From NCBI GenBank assembly GCA_003451595.1, contig DMDA01000003.1, positions 23,951 through 87,950 of the forward strand: a stretch of 64,000 nucleotides of DNA. The letters are read 5' to 3'. Below are positions 54,966 through 64,000 of this stretch, in pieces. Position 1 is the first letter of the stretch. Each line of letters begins with the position of its first letter. Under the pieces are notes generated by a model. That model saw only the letters and a program-made list of their open reading frames with translations, was not told the DNA's origin and ran no database searches. This DNA comes from Chloroflexota bacterium. Lineage in GTDB: Bacteria > Chloroflexota > Anaerolineae > Caldilineales > Caldilineaceae. A program made the translations under genes and the position numbers.

Positions 54966-55877
54966 TTACGGCCAGGTTGCGAGCAATTCAGCCAGTCCTT
55001 CATGCAGCGTCACTTGTGGCTTCCAACCTAACGCCTCCAGTTTGGCATTGCTGCCTGCCGAATGCAGGATGTCGCCCGGACGGCGTGGTGCATAACGACG
55101 CAACACGGGTTGCGCCGCCACAGCTTCGAGTGCATCAAGCACATCGTTGAGCGCCACAGAATGGCCGGTTGCCACTTGATAAAGGCCGCCCCACTCCAGG
55201 ATCGAATGGGTCGCAGCCAGCAAATTAGCTCTTGCCACATCGTGCACGGAGACGAAGTCGCGCGTCTGGCTGCCGTCGCCAAAGATCATGCAGGGCTGCC
55301 CCTGACCCACCGCAGCACACCAGCGCGCCAGCACACCGCTGTAAGGCGAGTCGGCGCGTTGCCGCGGGCCGTAGACATTGAAGTACCGGAGCACGACGGT
55401 TTCCATGCCGTAGGCGTGTGCATAGAGCTGCACCCACTGCTCAGCCATCAGCTTGCTGGCGGCATAAGGCACGCGCGGCTGCACGATAGCGGTTTCATCC
55501 TTGCGTCCGGGCAGATCGCCGTAGACCGCGCAGGTCGAAGCCAGCACAAAACGGCGCACACCCGCCACGCGAGCAGCATCAAGGACCGTCACCGTGCCTG
55601 TTGTGTTGACGTGGTGCGTGCGCACCGGCTCCTGTAGCGACTGCGGCACGCTGACCAGGGCGGCAAGGTGAATCACAGCGTCACAGCCGACAACGGCCCT
55701 GGCCACAGTCTCAGGGTCGGTGACATCTCCCGCCAGAAACTCAACCGACGCCGCCAAATTGGTGCGTTCACCACTCGACAAGTCATCCAGCACGCGCACG
55801 CGATAGCCGGCCGCCACGGCTGCATCTACCGTGTGTGAACCAATGAAACCCGCGCCGCCGGTTATGAGCAGTTGCAT
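54966..55877 (-). CDS. NAD-dependent nucleotide-sugar epimerase/dehydratase
   Basis: A 303-residue extended short-chain dehydrogenase. The NAD-binding GGAGFIGSHTVDAA is at the N-terminus (about 7-20), the catalytic serine/threonine region is LASTCAVYGD, and the YxxxK pair is in PYAASKLMAEQW. YFNVYGPRQRADSPYSGV is the family's substrate loop. It is most like UDP-glucose 4-epimerases and related GDP/dTDP-sugar enzymes; the exact sugar cannot be told. The start at 55877 was chosen because MQLLITGGAGFIG is the normal opening. Confidence 0.9.
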   Translation of the reverse strand: MQLLITGGAGFIGSHTVDAAVAAGYRVRVLDDLSSGERTNLAASVEFLAGDVTDPETVARAVVGCDAVIHLAALVSVPQSLQEPVRTHHVNTTGTVTVLDAARVAGVRRFVLASTCAVYGDLPGRKDETAIVQPRVPYAASKLMAEQWVQLYAHAYGMETVVLRYFNVYGPRQRADSPYSGVLARWCAAVGQGQPCMIFGDGSQTRDFVSVHDVARANLLAATHSILEWGGLYQVATGHSVALNDVLDALEAVAAQPVLRRYAPRRPGDILHSAGSNAKLEALGWKPQVTLHEGLAELLATWP

Positions 55878-55962
55878 TGCATCCTCGTCATCATGCCGCT
55901 GATCTAGCAAACATCCATCAAGATATCAACGCCACTCCGTGCGCCGCCGCTCCATGCATACA

Positions 55963-57711
55963 TCATGGGTGAGGCGCGCCAATGGACGCCAGCAAAGCCA
56001 CAGGCGCCTCGATCTCTTCGATTGACACCAGCACACGATCCAGAGTCTGTTCGTGGCCAGGGGCCGCCGACCAATGCAAACGTACGTGAATGTGCTCACC
56101 AGTCAAGCGCTGATTAACACCTTCCCACGTAAACGTCGTGCGCCCTTCGGCAATCCAAACCAGCTCCTCAATAAAGAGGGGATAGCCAGCAGCCGGCACC
56201 AATCGATCCAGCCCGGCGAGCAGTTCATCACGATTGCGGGCGCCATAGAGGGCAAGGCTGGCGCGGTTGAACGCCAGCATTTTCACCTGCGCCAGCGCTG
56301 TCGCCACAAATTCCGCGTGCTGCACAAAATAGCTGCGAAAATCGGTGACGCCCTGACGATGCAACGCGTCGAGTGCCTGTTTGACCGCCGAGAAATCCTG
56401 TTCCCACAGAGAGATTGGCGAATTCTCGAACAACTCGCGGTAACGCGCTTCACTATCCTGGCGCGCTTGCTCCGCTGCCTTACGTGGCGAAATATCCTCA
56501 ACGACAGCGATGAAATACTTGGGCTGGTTGGCATAATCACGTGCCAGCGAGACAGTTCGATTCACCCACACGACGGCGCCATCTTTGCGGATGCTGCGTG
56601 TCTCGATGTTATAGGTGGCGCGTGCGCCGGAACGGACAGCATGCATCAACTCATCTTCAAAAGCCGCCTCATCAGGATGTGAGAGCTGGTGTAGACTCAT
56701 CGACAGGAGTTCGCTAGCCGTGTATCCCAAGATTGTGCATAGCTTCTGGTTCACGCGCAGATAGCGTCCGTCCAGGCTGACATGCGCCAAACCGACTGCA
56801 GCCTGCTCGAAGGTGTAACGGACGCGCTCATCGTTCTCACGCATGGTGGCCTCGAAGAAGCGCCGATCCGAGATATCGCGCGCGATGGCGGCGGCGCCGA
56901 CGACGCGCTCCTGGTCATCGTGGATTGGGTACAGGCTGATCGCGACTTCGAGTATACGCCCATCCTTGTGGCGACGCTGTGTCTCAAACAGCTCGGTCTG
57001 ATAACCATCGCGCACACGCTGCAATAAATGCAGCATCTCTTGAAAATGAGCATCGTCCATGACGAGCGCAATCGAACGGCCAACCAATTCACGCGCCGTG
57101 TAGCCGTAGATGCGCTCGGCGGCGCGGTTCCATGTCTGGATGATGCCATCCAGCGTCATGCTCGTGATGGCGTCTGCTGATGATTCAACGATGGCAGCCA
57201 GGAAGCGGTGCGATGTTTCAGTCTGACGACGTTCGATAAAGCGCCCCACGCGCCTGGCGATCTCGTTGATCAGACTGCGCTCTTCGGTCAGGAACGGCCC
57301 CTCATCGGCCATCGGATGCAGCGTCAGGTAGCCAACAGTTACAGTGCCGACCTGTTTGCCCTGCACCACAATGATGCTCGATTGCTGCCAGGCCGTTTCC
57401 TGAAAGTTGGGAGTGGCATAGATTTGCCCGCTAATCAGCAGGCGCGCACAGGCGTCCTCTGCATACTGCCAGCCCAGCGGCAGCAACGCCACCAGCTCGA
57501 CAAAGTAATCTTCTGGCGTGGCGTGTTGCTGATCCGCCAGATAGGACTCACGATAGAGTGTCGTCAACTCCTTGACGCGCTCCGTCAACCGCCGCCGATC
57601 TGAATCTACATTGACAGCACGCAATTCACCTTGCGCCAATGCCGCCTCAAGCTGCGACACACGCGCCCGCAACAGATCGACCTCAGTTTCCAGTGCTGTC
57701 GCCTGCGGCAT
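55963..57711 (-). CDS. Soluble multi-PAS/GAF sensor without an output domain
   Basis: A 582-residue protein. An N-terminal coiled coil is followed by a GAF-like region (about 60-170, LLPLGWQYAEDACARLLISG), then PAS domains at about 175-295 (AIVESSADAITSMTLDGIIQTWNRAAERIYGY), 300-425 (AAVGLAHVSLDGRYLRVNQKLCTILGY, ending IAVVEDISPRK) and a degenerate third (440-560, ELFENSPISLWEQDFSAVKQAL). No kinase, GGDEF, EAL or DNA-binding domain follows. It has no membrane segment. It may be an adaptor for a separate kinase, or truncated. Confidence 0.88.
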   Translation of the reverse strand: MPQATALETEVDLLRARVSQLEAALAQGELRAVNVDSDRRRLTERVKELTTLYRESYLADQQHATPEDYFVELVALLPLGWQYAEDACARLLISGQIYATPNFQETAWQQSSIIVVQGKQVGTVTVGYLTLHPMADEGPFLTEERSLINEIARRVGRFIERRQTETSHRFLAAIVESSADAITSMTLDGIIQTWNRAAERIYGYTARELVGRSIALVMDDAHFQEMLHLLQRVRDGYQTELFETQRRHKDGRILEVAISLYPIHDDQERVVGAAAIARDISDRRFFEATMRENDERVRYTFEQAAVGLAHVSLDGRYLRVNQKLCTILGYTASELLSMSLHQLSHPDEAAFEDELMHAVRSGARATYNIETRSIRKDGAVVWVNRTVSLARDYANQPKYFIAVVEDISPRKAAEQARQDSEARYRELFENSPISLWEQDFSAVKQALDALHRQGVTDFRSYFVQHAEFVATALAQVKMLAFNRASLALYGARNRDELLAGLDRLVPAAGYPLFIEELVWIAEGRTTFTWEGVNQRLTGEHIHVRLHWSAAPGHEQTLDRVLVSIEEIEAPVALLASIGAPHP

Positions 57712-57937
57712 GATGCACCCTCGCTACAACCTCCAACACACACGCTAGCTATCTATTGTACTGCCATGGCAGCAAATTGCACGACTTGCCGCGCAGGAGA
57801 GAGTCTGCTGCCGTACGTTCGGGGCAAAGTGACGAGACGACATACCGCGCCGCAGGCGATGACCTCCGACTCGCGCCCGACTTGAAGTGCGCCCCATGGA
57901 TAAGCCTGGCTCCTATCCAGCGCAGCCCGCCCCTCCC

Positions 57938-59164
57938 TCACGTGCCCGCATTGCCCTTGAAGACCATGCCGGTCACCGACACAACGGAAGTGTTCTGCGC
58001 ATCCGCCGGGCAGATGGCGTAGCCAGCCTGTGCACCTTGACACTTACCCAGCAACTGCAGGGTAAGATAGATCGGCGCCACGCCACAAACGTTGTTGGCA
58101 TTCTGCGCCTGCTGGATGGCGCCGAAAAATTGTCCAGCATCGCCCGCACGCATGGCGGCGATCAAGGCGGCGTCAGCCTGACGAAGCACCCGTCGCGCCA
58201 CGCCATCCAACGGCGCACCGCCAAAGGCCGGGCCAACGTGCGCCAAGTCGCCGGAAGCGACGACCAGCACGCGTCTGCCGACCATCGCCGCGCGCAACAC
58301 CGCGAGCACCGCCGCAACCATCGGATCGCTGGCGGGCGTGGCGCCATTGAACATGAATGGGTGGAAAGAACCGGTCAGGATCGGCACGATGGGGACCGGC
58401 TGCCCGGCGCGCATGTGGTGCAGCCAGACCGCGACCAGTTCCAACGAGTGCTCACCACGATGGCGCAACTCGCCCGCATACGCCGCCTCCTCGCCGATGA
58501 CAGCCGCCAACTGCTCCACCAGCGAGGCGTCCGTCGGCAGGATGCCATAAGGAGTAGCGAAATTTTGCCGGGTCAGCGTAAACAAATCGGCGCCATAGTG
58601 ATCGGTGCCCAGCAGGATCACGAGTTCAGCCTCGCGTGCCACTTGCGCCGCACGCTTCCAGACATGTGCGTACACCGCGCCGCCGCGGGCATAGTCGATG
58701 TGCGGGCTGAGCAACCCGACCGGCTGTGACCAATCAATGTCGTCATCGGCAGCCGTGTCACAATTCTCCAGATATTCCTGCAGCAGGCTCCACAGTCCCT
58801 GAGCATCAGCTGGATAGCCGGCGCCGGCCAGCGCTGGCGGGCGATACGGAGCAGCGCGATAGTCGTGCAGCACCTCGGCGCGGCGGGCGGCGGCGCGTTC
58901 GTTTTCAAGCAGCATGGCGGCGTCAAGCGCCTCAACCAACTCGCTCACCGCGGCGGCAGGCAGCGCCATGCGATAGCGTTGGCGAAAGGCGGCGACCATG
59001 GCATCGATGGAGGTTTGACCGTCGAAAAAAGCCATCACGGATGCCAGGGGCTGCGGCACCAGCAGTTGCTGGTCGGTCAGCCGTTGCGGGTCGCGCAGCA
59101 AGATGTAGGGGTGCTCATCGTGAATAATCGGGCGAATGTCGAGTTGGCGCAACTTTGGATACAT
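57938..59164 (-). CDS. Memo-family (AmmeMemoRadiSam B) protein with N-terminal extension
   Basis: A 408-residue protein. The C-terminal Memo domain (about 125-408) has LLSPHIDYARGGAVYAHVWKR, LVILLGTDHYG, the metal/aspartate-site region GEHSLELVAVWLHHM and VVASGDLAHVGPAFGG. An N-terminal segment of about 120 residues (DIRPIIHDEHPYILLRDPQRLT...) is not part of the Memo fold and resembles a PqqD-like segment. Bacterial Memo proteins belong to the AMMECR1/Memo/radical-SAM set of unknown chemistry; its partners are not in the window. The gap from 57712 to 57937 holds nothing recognisable. Confidence 0.85.
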   Translation of the reverse strand: MYPKLRQLDIRPIIHDEHPYILLRDPQRLTDQQLLVPQPLASVMAFFDGQTSIDAMVAAFRQRYRMALPAAAVSELVEALDAAMLLENERAAARRAEVLHDYRAAPYRPPALAGAGYPADAQGLWSLLQEYLENCDTAADDDIDWSQPVGLLSPHIDYARGGAVYAHVWKRAAQVAREAELVILLGTDHYGADLFTLTRQNFATPYGILPTDASLVEQLAAVIGEEAAYAGELRHRGEHSLELVAVWLHHMRAGQPVPIVPILTGSFHPFMFNGATPASDPMVAAVLAVLRAAMVGRRVLVVASGDLAHVGPAFGGAPLDGVARRVLRQADAALIAAMRAGDAGQFFGAIQQAQNANNVCGVAPIYLTLQLLGKCQGAQAGYAICPADAQNTSVVSVTGMVFKGNAGT

Positions 59165-59242
59165 GGGTCTACCGGGTCGAATCAAGTGGATTATGTGATG
59201 GCCTGATTGTAGCGCAACCCTGAGCAGGCTCGCCAACTCACA

Positions 59243-60385
59243 TCAACAGTGCGCAGCCAGCTCTGCCAGAAAGTCATCATACGCAGCGGCGACCACGCGC
59301 CAGTCAAAGCGCTCCTGCACACTGGCCTGTAATGCGGGAGGCGCGGAGGAAGGGAGTCGGAGGCGGCGCTGGACTTTGGCATAAAGCTCTGCCTCGTCCG
59401 CATAAAGACACTCCCCATGCTGCGCAGACGGGATCAGCTCGGGATAACTGAGGCGCGCCGGCAGAATCGGCAAGGCGCCGGCCGCCACTGCCTCCAGTAC
59501 ACTGATGCCGAAAAACTCGTGATCGGCCGTGCTGATCACCAGGTCAGCGCGCGCTAGCAACGCCAGATACTCTTCACGCGACTCGATGTAGCCCCAATGC
59601 TCGATCACATCAGCAAACTGTGCGCGCGCCGCCTCGAATTCAGCCGGCGTCTGGCGAAAATTTTCACCAGCGACGGCCAGCCGGAAATGGACATGACTCT
59701 CACGCAGCCGGTGCAGCAAGGCAAAAAAGCGGTCGGGCCGCTTGTCATGCTCCCAGCGTTGATTCCAGAGGATGAGGGGGGGATGGGCGACCGGGCGCCT
59801 GGGAGGTGAAGACGTCGGCGTCAGGCGGGTCTGATTGGCAACACGGGCGATGGCGTCCGCCTCGATGCCTACCGGCAGTACGCAACTGCGCGTCCGCACC
59901 CCATCGACCAACCGCAAATGATTGTAATCGGGATAGTGCTTGAGCAGGTTGGGCAGTTCACCGAACCAGGCGTCGTGATGATAACGACTGTTGAAGATCA
60001 CAGCATCAGCGGCAAGCTGACTTAACCAGTTGATCATCGCATAGGTGAGGTCGCGCCCTTCGCCAGGCCGCCAGGGGTACGTGAGCTGGTTTTCGTGCAT
60101 GTAGAGTGCAATCGGGATGTGGTTGGGCAGCTTGCTGCGCAACAAGCCCAACCACGCCGGCAGGTTGAGCATATCGGTGACAAGGATAGCGTCGGGCGCA
60201 ACGCCAGCATCGAGCAGGTGAACCGCCTGCGCCGCCAGCTCGATGGCGCCGCCCTGCATGCGCCATTTCCAGAAACGCCCTGCCATTGTCAGCCGTGTAA
60301 TCGTGTGGCGCGTGTGGCGCGTGTACCCATCAGCCCACGCCTGATGGCTGCCGGTGTGATAGGGCGAGACAAGCCAGATTTGCAT
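59243..60385 (-). CDS. Queuosine-tRNA mannosyltransferase-like glycosyltransferase
   Basis: A 380-residue GT-B enzyme. The N-terminal half has [46 protein letters not shown] and [15 protein letters not shown], which together are the DUF3524 signature shared with vertebrate GTDC1/QTMAN. The C-terminal half has [18 protein letters not shown], the sugar-nucleotide region [21 protein letters not shown] (E-x7-E type). The vertebrate enzyme attaches mannose to queuosine in tRNA(Asp); whether this one does is unproven. The ATG at 60385 is preferred; the frame further upstream enters the rpsF promoter region. Confidence 0.8.
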   Translation of the reverse strand: MQIWLVSPYHTGSHQAWADGYTRHTRHTITRLTMAGRFWKWRMQGGAIELAAQAVHLLDAGVAPDAILVTDMLNLPAWLGLLRSKLPNHIPIALYMHENQLTYPWRPGEGRDLTYAMINWLSQLAADAVIFNSRYHHDAWFGELPNLLKHYPDYNHLRLVDGVRTRSCVLPVGIEADAIARVANQTRLTPTSSPPRRPVAHPPLILWNQRWEHDKRPDRFFALLHRLRESHVHFRLAVAGENFRQTPAEFEAARAQFADVIEHWGYIESREEYLALLARADLVISTADHEFFGISVLEAVAAGALPILPARLSYPELIPSAQHGECLYADEAELYAKVQRRLRLPSSAPPALQASVQERFDWRVVAAAYDDFLAELAAHC

Positions 60386-60452
60386 GTGCGCCAGTATAGC
60401 ATAAGTCCGTGAGCGCACTGGCGAAAGTGTCGTCGTCAATCGCCTGCGCGAT

Positions 60453-60481
60453 TTGGTCGATTTTCCCTCAGCAAGTATGAT
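60453..60481 (+). promoter_or_regulatory. Promoter of rpsF-rpsR
   Basis: TTGGTC (60453-60458), 17-nt spacer, TATGAT (60476-60481). Confidence 0.7.
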
Positions 60482-60495
60482 TAGGAATGGTCTGC

Positions 60496-60545
<50 letters not shown>

Positions 60546-60585
60546 TGGGCCTGTGGACATCTCCAGAGAAAGAAAGGAAGTGAAC

Positions 60586-60888
60586 ATGGACGGTGCAAAT
60601 GTTCGCCAGTACGAGCTGGTCTATGTGCTCCAGCCACAACTGGACGAGAATGGGGTGAACAGTTTTGACGGGCGCGTCTGCGACGTCATCACAGCGCAGG
60701 GTGGCAGCGACATCGCCACCGAGGTGTGGGGCAAGCGCACGCTTGCTTATCCGATCAATCGTTTCTACGAAGGCATCTATATCTTGCATCGCTTCCAGAT
60801 GCCGTCGGCAGGCGCCGACGAAGTGGAGCGCACCTTGCGCTTCAGTGAAGATGTGATGCGCTATCTCCTGATGCGCAAAGATGACTGA
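60586..60888 (+). CDS. rpsF: 30S ribosomal protein S6
   Basis: A 100-residue bS6 with [18 protein letters not shown], the central [23 protein letters not shown] and the end [17 protein letters not shown]. It binds S18 in the small-subunit platform. AGGAAG lies 5 nt before the ATG at 60586. rpsR follows after 29 bp without the ssb gene that often lies between, and rplI is not present. Confidence 0.95.
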   Translation: MDGANVRQYELVYVLQPQLDENGVNSFDGRVCDVITAQGGSDIATEVWGKRTLAYPINRFYEGIYILHRFQMPSAGADEVERTLRFSEDVMRYLLMRKDD

Positions 60889-60917
60889 AGTCAGGAAACG
60901 AAGAAAGGAACGCAACC

Positions 60918-61355
60918 ATGAGTGAGCAAACAAATCCCACACCTGAACAGGAAGAAGTCGACATCGTCGCCGAAGTGACGCCAATCGCTGCGGCAAAGCC
61001 GCCCGTCTACATCGAGGACATCACTGACACGGATGAACCTGAAGACGAGAGCTACGAAGACGAAATGGAAGACGACGACGAAGGTTTCCGCGCCCCTGAG
61101 CAGTACGTCGAGCGCGAGGGTTCGGGTCGTCCGCGCCGCATTGGGTCGGATGTGCGCTACGACGAGATTGACTACAAGAACATCGGTCTGCTCTCGCGCT
61201 TCCTGGATCGACGCGGCCGCATCCTGTCGCGGCGCAAGACACGCGTGAGCGCCAAAGTGCAACGTAAGATCGTGCGCGAGATCAAGCGGGCGCGCCACCT
61301 GGCGCTGCTGCCGTACACGGCCGACCAGACACGTATCGTACGCAAACGGCGGTAA
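60918..61355 (+). CDS. rpsR: 30S ribosomal protein S18 with acidic N-terminal extension
   Basis: A 145-residue bS18. The conserved core starts at about residue 81 ([22 protein letters not shown]) and runs through [30 protein letters not shown]. Typical S18 is about 75 residues; the first 80 here are an acidic extension ([20 protein letters not shown] near 37-56). The start has GAAAGGA 8 nt upstream and the extension is continuous with the core. Its job is unknown. Confidence 0.94.
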   Translation: MSEQTNPTPEQEEVDIVAEVTPIAAAKPPVYIEDITDTDEPEDESYEDEMEDDDEGFRAPEQYVEREGSGRPRRIGSDVRYDEIDYKNIGLLSRFLDRRGRILSRRKTRVSAKVQRKIVREIKRARHLALLPYTADQTRIVRKRR

Positions 61356-61358
61356 CCT

Positions 61359-62858
61359 ATGTCCGAGCGCAAAAAGAAGACGCAGGCGCCAGAACAGTCG
61401 TCCGAAATCCAACGTGAACTGACACGAAAAGAGGAACGGCTGCGTCAGCGCGACCGCGAGCGCCATCGCAAGCTGTATACATTTGTCGGAATTGCACTGG
61501 GCGCGGCGCTATTGTTCATCCTGGTTGGCGTCGTCTACCAGTTCCTGGTGCTACCCAACCAACAAGTGGCGCGCGTGGGTGATGTGACGATTTCCGCCAA
61601 CCAATTCTGGAAGCGCGTCAAGCTCCAGCAGAGCAACCTGCAAAACCAGCTGGTGCAATATCAACAGTTGGAAGAACAGTTCGGTGGTCAAGGCTTCTTC
61701 ACCAGCCAGATCAGCCAGTTGCAGGCAACGTTGGGCAGTCCCTTCGCCCTTGGTCAGCAGACGCTCGACCGCATGCTCGAAGAGCTAATCGTCGAGCGGG
61801 AAGCGGCCGCGCGCGGCATCACCGTCACCGATGCAGAAGTCGAGCAGGCGCTGCGTGACGAAGTAGCCAATGGGCTTGGCTTGGTGACCGAGCCACAAGC
61901 CACCGCCACCGCCGTCGCCGCACTCGATGCAACAGCCACCGCCGCTGCGTGGACGCCAACGCCCACCGCAACCACACCGGCTAGCGCTACGCCCCCGGTG
62001 ACGGAAAGCGGTGCTATCACCGCCACTACTGCCATCACCGACGGCACGCCCGTGACAACGACGGCGACAACGACCACGACCGTTCCGGCAACGGCAACGC
62101 CAACTGCGGCGCCAACCGAAACGCCAACGCCGCTGCCAACGCCGATTGTGATCACGGAGACGCGGTACACCGAAGGGTTGACCACGCTGCAGAATAACAT
62201 CCAGCAGGTCTCTGGCCTTTCGCTCGACGAGTACAAGCGCATCATCCGCGATCGCTTGCTGCGTGAAAAACTGCAAGAGGTGATCGCCAACGAAACAGTG
62301 ACCGACACAGAGGAAGCTGTCCATGCGCGCCATATCCTGCTGCGCGTGCGCGAACCGGAACCGACGCCAACCGCCGTACCTGACGGCGTGACGCCGGAGC
62401 CAACCCTGACGCCCACGCCGCTGCCAGAAGGCTTCCCGACGCCGACGCCAACACCCGAACCGCGTGATGACGCCGCCACCCTGGCGCTCGCCAATGAATT
62501 GCGCCAGCGCCTGCTGGCAGGTGAGGACTTTGCCACCCTGGCCGCTGAATACAGTGACGATCCCGGCAGCGCTGCCAACGGCGGCGACCTGGGCTGGTTC
62601 GGCAAGGGGCAAATGGTGGCGCCTTTCGAGGAAGCAGCATTCAGCCTACCAATCGGTGAAATTAGCGAACCCGTTAAGAGTGACTTCGGTTATCACCTGA
62701 TCGAAGTGCTGGAACGCGACTCGGCACGGCCAAAATCGCAGGCGCAACTTGACCAGGAACGCACTCAAGCGTTCCAAACCTGGTTGCAAACACAGTTGGC
62801 AGGCGCGGACATTCAACGCGCCGAGAACCTGGTAAACCTCCTCCCCGCAGGGCTATAA
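61359..62858 (+). CDS. Membrane-anchored parvulin-type peptidyl-prolyl isomerase
   Basis: A 499-residue protein with a cytoplasmic charged N-terminus, one transmembrane helix (about 40-62) and an extracytoplasmic SurA/PrsA-like region. The N-domain ([18 protein letters not shown] to [13 protein letters not shown]) is split from the parvulin domain by a threonine/proline/alanine-rich linker of about 80 residues. The parvulin domain starts [13 protein letters not shown], is interrupted by a second TP-rich insert ([20 protein letters not shown] and on), and resumes [31 protein letters not shown]...FGYHLIEVL. It starts 3 bp after rpsR and helps fold exported proteins. Confidence 0.9.
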   Translation: MSERKKKTQAPEQSSEIQRELTRKEERLRQRDRERHRKLYTFVGIALGAALLFILVGVVYQFLVLPNQQVARVGDVTISANQFWKRVKLQQSNLQNQLVQYQQLEEQFGGQGFFTSQISQLQATLGSPFALGQQTLDRMLEELIVEREAAARGITVTDAEVEQALRDEVANGLGLVTEPQATATAVAALDATATAAAWTPTPTATTPASATPPVTESGAITATTAITDGTPVTTTATTTTTVPATATPTAAPTETPTPLPTPIVITETRYTEGLTTLQNNIQQVSGLSLDEYKRIIRDRLLREKLQEVIANETVTDTEEAVHARHILLRVREPEPTPTAVPDGVTPEPTLTPTPLPEGFPTPTPTPEPRDDAATLALANELRQRLLAGEDFATLAAEYSDDPGSAANGGDLGWFGKGQMVAPFEEAAFSLPIGEISEPVKSDFGYHLIEVLERDSARPKSQAQLDQERTQAFQTWLQTQLAGADIQRAENLVNLLPAGL

Positions 62859-62868
62859 AGGGAGCCGA

Positions 62869-62950
62869 GATTAGGCGATTGCGCAATTGAGAGAGCGAAG
62901 CATCAGTCTTCAATCTCTCAATCGCGCAATCGTTTTATCGCCGATTTCGC
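62869..62950. repeat. GAGATTGG-type array, copy 5 (inverted pair)
   Basis: Left arm GAGATTAGGCGATTGCGCAATTGAGAG-like (split around 62869-62896), a 15-bp centre, and a right arm of CAATCTCTCAATCGCGCAATC units to about 62950. It begins 10 nt after the isomerase stop codon. The arms pair well enough for a hairpin of about 25 bp. Confidence 0.85.
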
Positions 62951-63087
62951 AATCTCCCGATCACGCTAATTCCAACCAATCCGGTGTACAATAGGTGGCA
63001 GCGTACCATGTAGGCTGTGGACGTACGGGTTCCAGGATTGCCCCGTGAAAGGTTCAACATTGTTGCATCGGTAAAGGAGGCAGCGTA

Positions 63088-63960
63088 ATGACCACACACA
63101 AGACGATCGAGAAACGCCCGTTCGGGCGCACCGGCCATATGAGCACCGTCACGATCTTTGGCGCGGCGGCGCTCGGTGCAGTGACGCAGGCAGAGGCTGA
63201 TCGCACCCTTGACCTGTTGCTCGAGTATGGCGTCAACCACATCGATACCGCGGCTTCCTATGGCGATGCCGAACTCCGCATCGGGCCGTGGATGGCGCAA
63301 CACCGAAAAGACTTCTTCCTGGCGACCAAGACTGGCCAGCGCACCTACGACAAAGCACGCGAGGAAATTCACCGTTCACTCGACCGGTTACGCGTCGATT
63401 CCGTCGATCTGATCCAATTGCATGCGCTAGTGCATCCCGACGAGTGGGACACAGCCATGGGGCCAGGCGGCGCGCTGGAGGCCTGCATTGAGGCGCGCGA
63501 GCAAGGTCTGGTGCGCTTTATCGGCGTCACCGGACACGGACGCACCATCGCCGCCATGCACCGACGCAGCCTAGCGCGCTTCGACTTTGACTCTGTGCTG
63601 CTGCCCTATTCCTATACGATGATGCAAGACGAAGTCTACGAACACGACTTCGAATTGCTGCTCAAGACCTGCCAGGAACGCAACGTTGCGGTGCAGACGA
63701 TCAAATCGATTACGCGAGGCCCCTGGGCAACGACGGAGCGCAGCCGCGCCACCTGGTATCAGCCACTGGAAGATCAGCACGACATCGACGTGGCCGTGCA
63801 TTGGGTGATCGGCCGCCCGGGCATCTTCCTCAACACGGTGGGCGACATTCATCTGCTGCCCAAGGTGCTCGACGCGGCCAGCCGTTTCGAGCGGCGCCCC
63901 ACCGACGCAGAGATGAAAGCCGTCGTGCAGCGGGAGCACATGACCGCACTCTTTGTGTAA
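63088..63960 (+). CDS. Aldo/keto reductase
   Basis: A 290-residue NADPH-type oxidoreductase of the AKR fold. Family residues include D53 and Y58 ([12 protein letters not shown]), the lysine in [10 protein letters not shown] and the histidine in [12 protein letters not shown]. The cofactor-binding end is atypically short ([20 protein letters not shown], then [19 protein letters not shown]). The substrate is unknown. AAAGGAGG lies 8 nt before the ATG at 63088, a strong site. It follows a repeat array and a weak TACAAT element near 62985. Confidence 0.92.
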   Translation: MTTHKTIEKRPFGRTGHMSTVTIFGAAALGAVTQAEADRTLDLLLEYGVNHIDTAASYGDAELRIGPWMAQHRKDFFLATKTGQRTYDKAREEIHRSLDRLRVDSVDLIQLHALVHPDEWDTAMGPGGALEACIEAREQGLVRFIGVTGHGRTIAAMHRRSLARFDFDSVLLPYSYTMMQDEVYEHDFELLLKTCQERNVAVQTIKSITRGPWATTERSRATWYQPLEDQHDIDVAVHWVIGRPGIFLNTVGDIHLLPKVLDAASRFERRPTDAEMKAVVQREHMTALFV

Positions 63961-63985
63961 CTCTGCAGGTATTCACAAAACAGGC

Positions 63986-64000
63986 GGGGGGGGGGGGGGG
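63986..64000. other. Poly-G run at the window edge
   Basis: Fifteen consecutive G at the last bases of the window, preceded by CAGGC. It may continue beyond the window. It could be a genuine G-tract or a sequencing/assembly end artefact; sequence alone cannot decide. Confidence 0.6.

Overview
The window is a GC-rich bacterial chromosome segment that most resembles the Chloroflexota, probably the Caldilinea/Anaerolineae side. This is an inference from gene content, with no marker-gene placement behind it. Supporting points are very large secreted multidomain proteins ending in a short (F/Y)LP(L/V) tail, Uma2-type proteins, a HerA-type ATPase beside a HAS-barrel-like partner, a VanW/PG_binding protein, and compact housekeeping operons with TTGACA/TATAAT-type promoters. 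No tRNA, rRNA, CRISPR array or transposase was found. Both window edges are artificial: gatA runs off the left end, and the right end is a run of 15 G.

Layout. 1-12.7 kb is mostly housekeeping: gatCA behind a structured leader with its own terminator; rnhA; purH behind a ZTP riboswitch and terminator; a purine-type phosphoribosyltransferase; prfA-prmC; a HAD phosphatase; an M1-type lipoprotein peptidase; and metY behind a SAM-I riboswitch with two terminators. 12.7-18.3 kb holds a VanW-domain cell-wall protein, a large membrane glycosyltransferase and metG. 18.4-24.3 kb is a small defence/repair block: a DNA methyltransferase, a short companion that may be the remains of a restriction enzyme, and a 1072-residue protein joining a RelE-like domain, an SF1 helicase and helical repeats. 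The helicase gene lies 7 bp behind recF. 24.4-32 kb has holA, a small membrane protein, transketolase and a sugar ABC importer without its ATPase. 32-35.4 kb has Uma2, a HAS-barrel-like protein and HerA.

35.4-54.4 kb is an envelope locus. It encodes a 1538-residue subtilisin/beta-helix/nuclease fusion, a membrane-anchored protein, three cupredoxin-type proteins (one Tat-exported with intact-looking copper motifs, two degenerate) and a 1926-residue surface protein. A histidine kinase/response regulator pair is transcribed divergently from the surface-protein gene. 54.4-64 kb returns to mixed genes: DUF1257, a sugar epimerase, a PAS protein without an output domain, a Memo-family protein, a queuosine-mannosyltransferase-like glycosyltransferase, rpsF-rpsR, a parvulin-type isomerase and an aldo/keto reductase.

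The most distinctive non-coding feature is a family of low-complexity arrays built from GAGATTGG-like units (or their complement). They occur five times, each time within about 15 nt downstream of a stop codon, and three of the five are inverted pairs that can fold into long hairpins.
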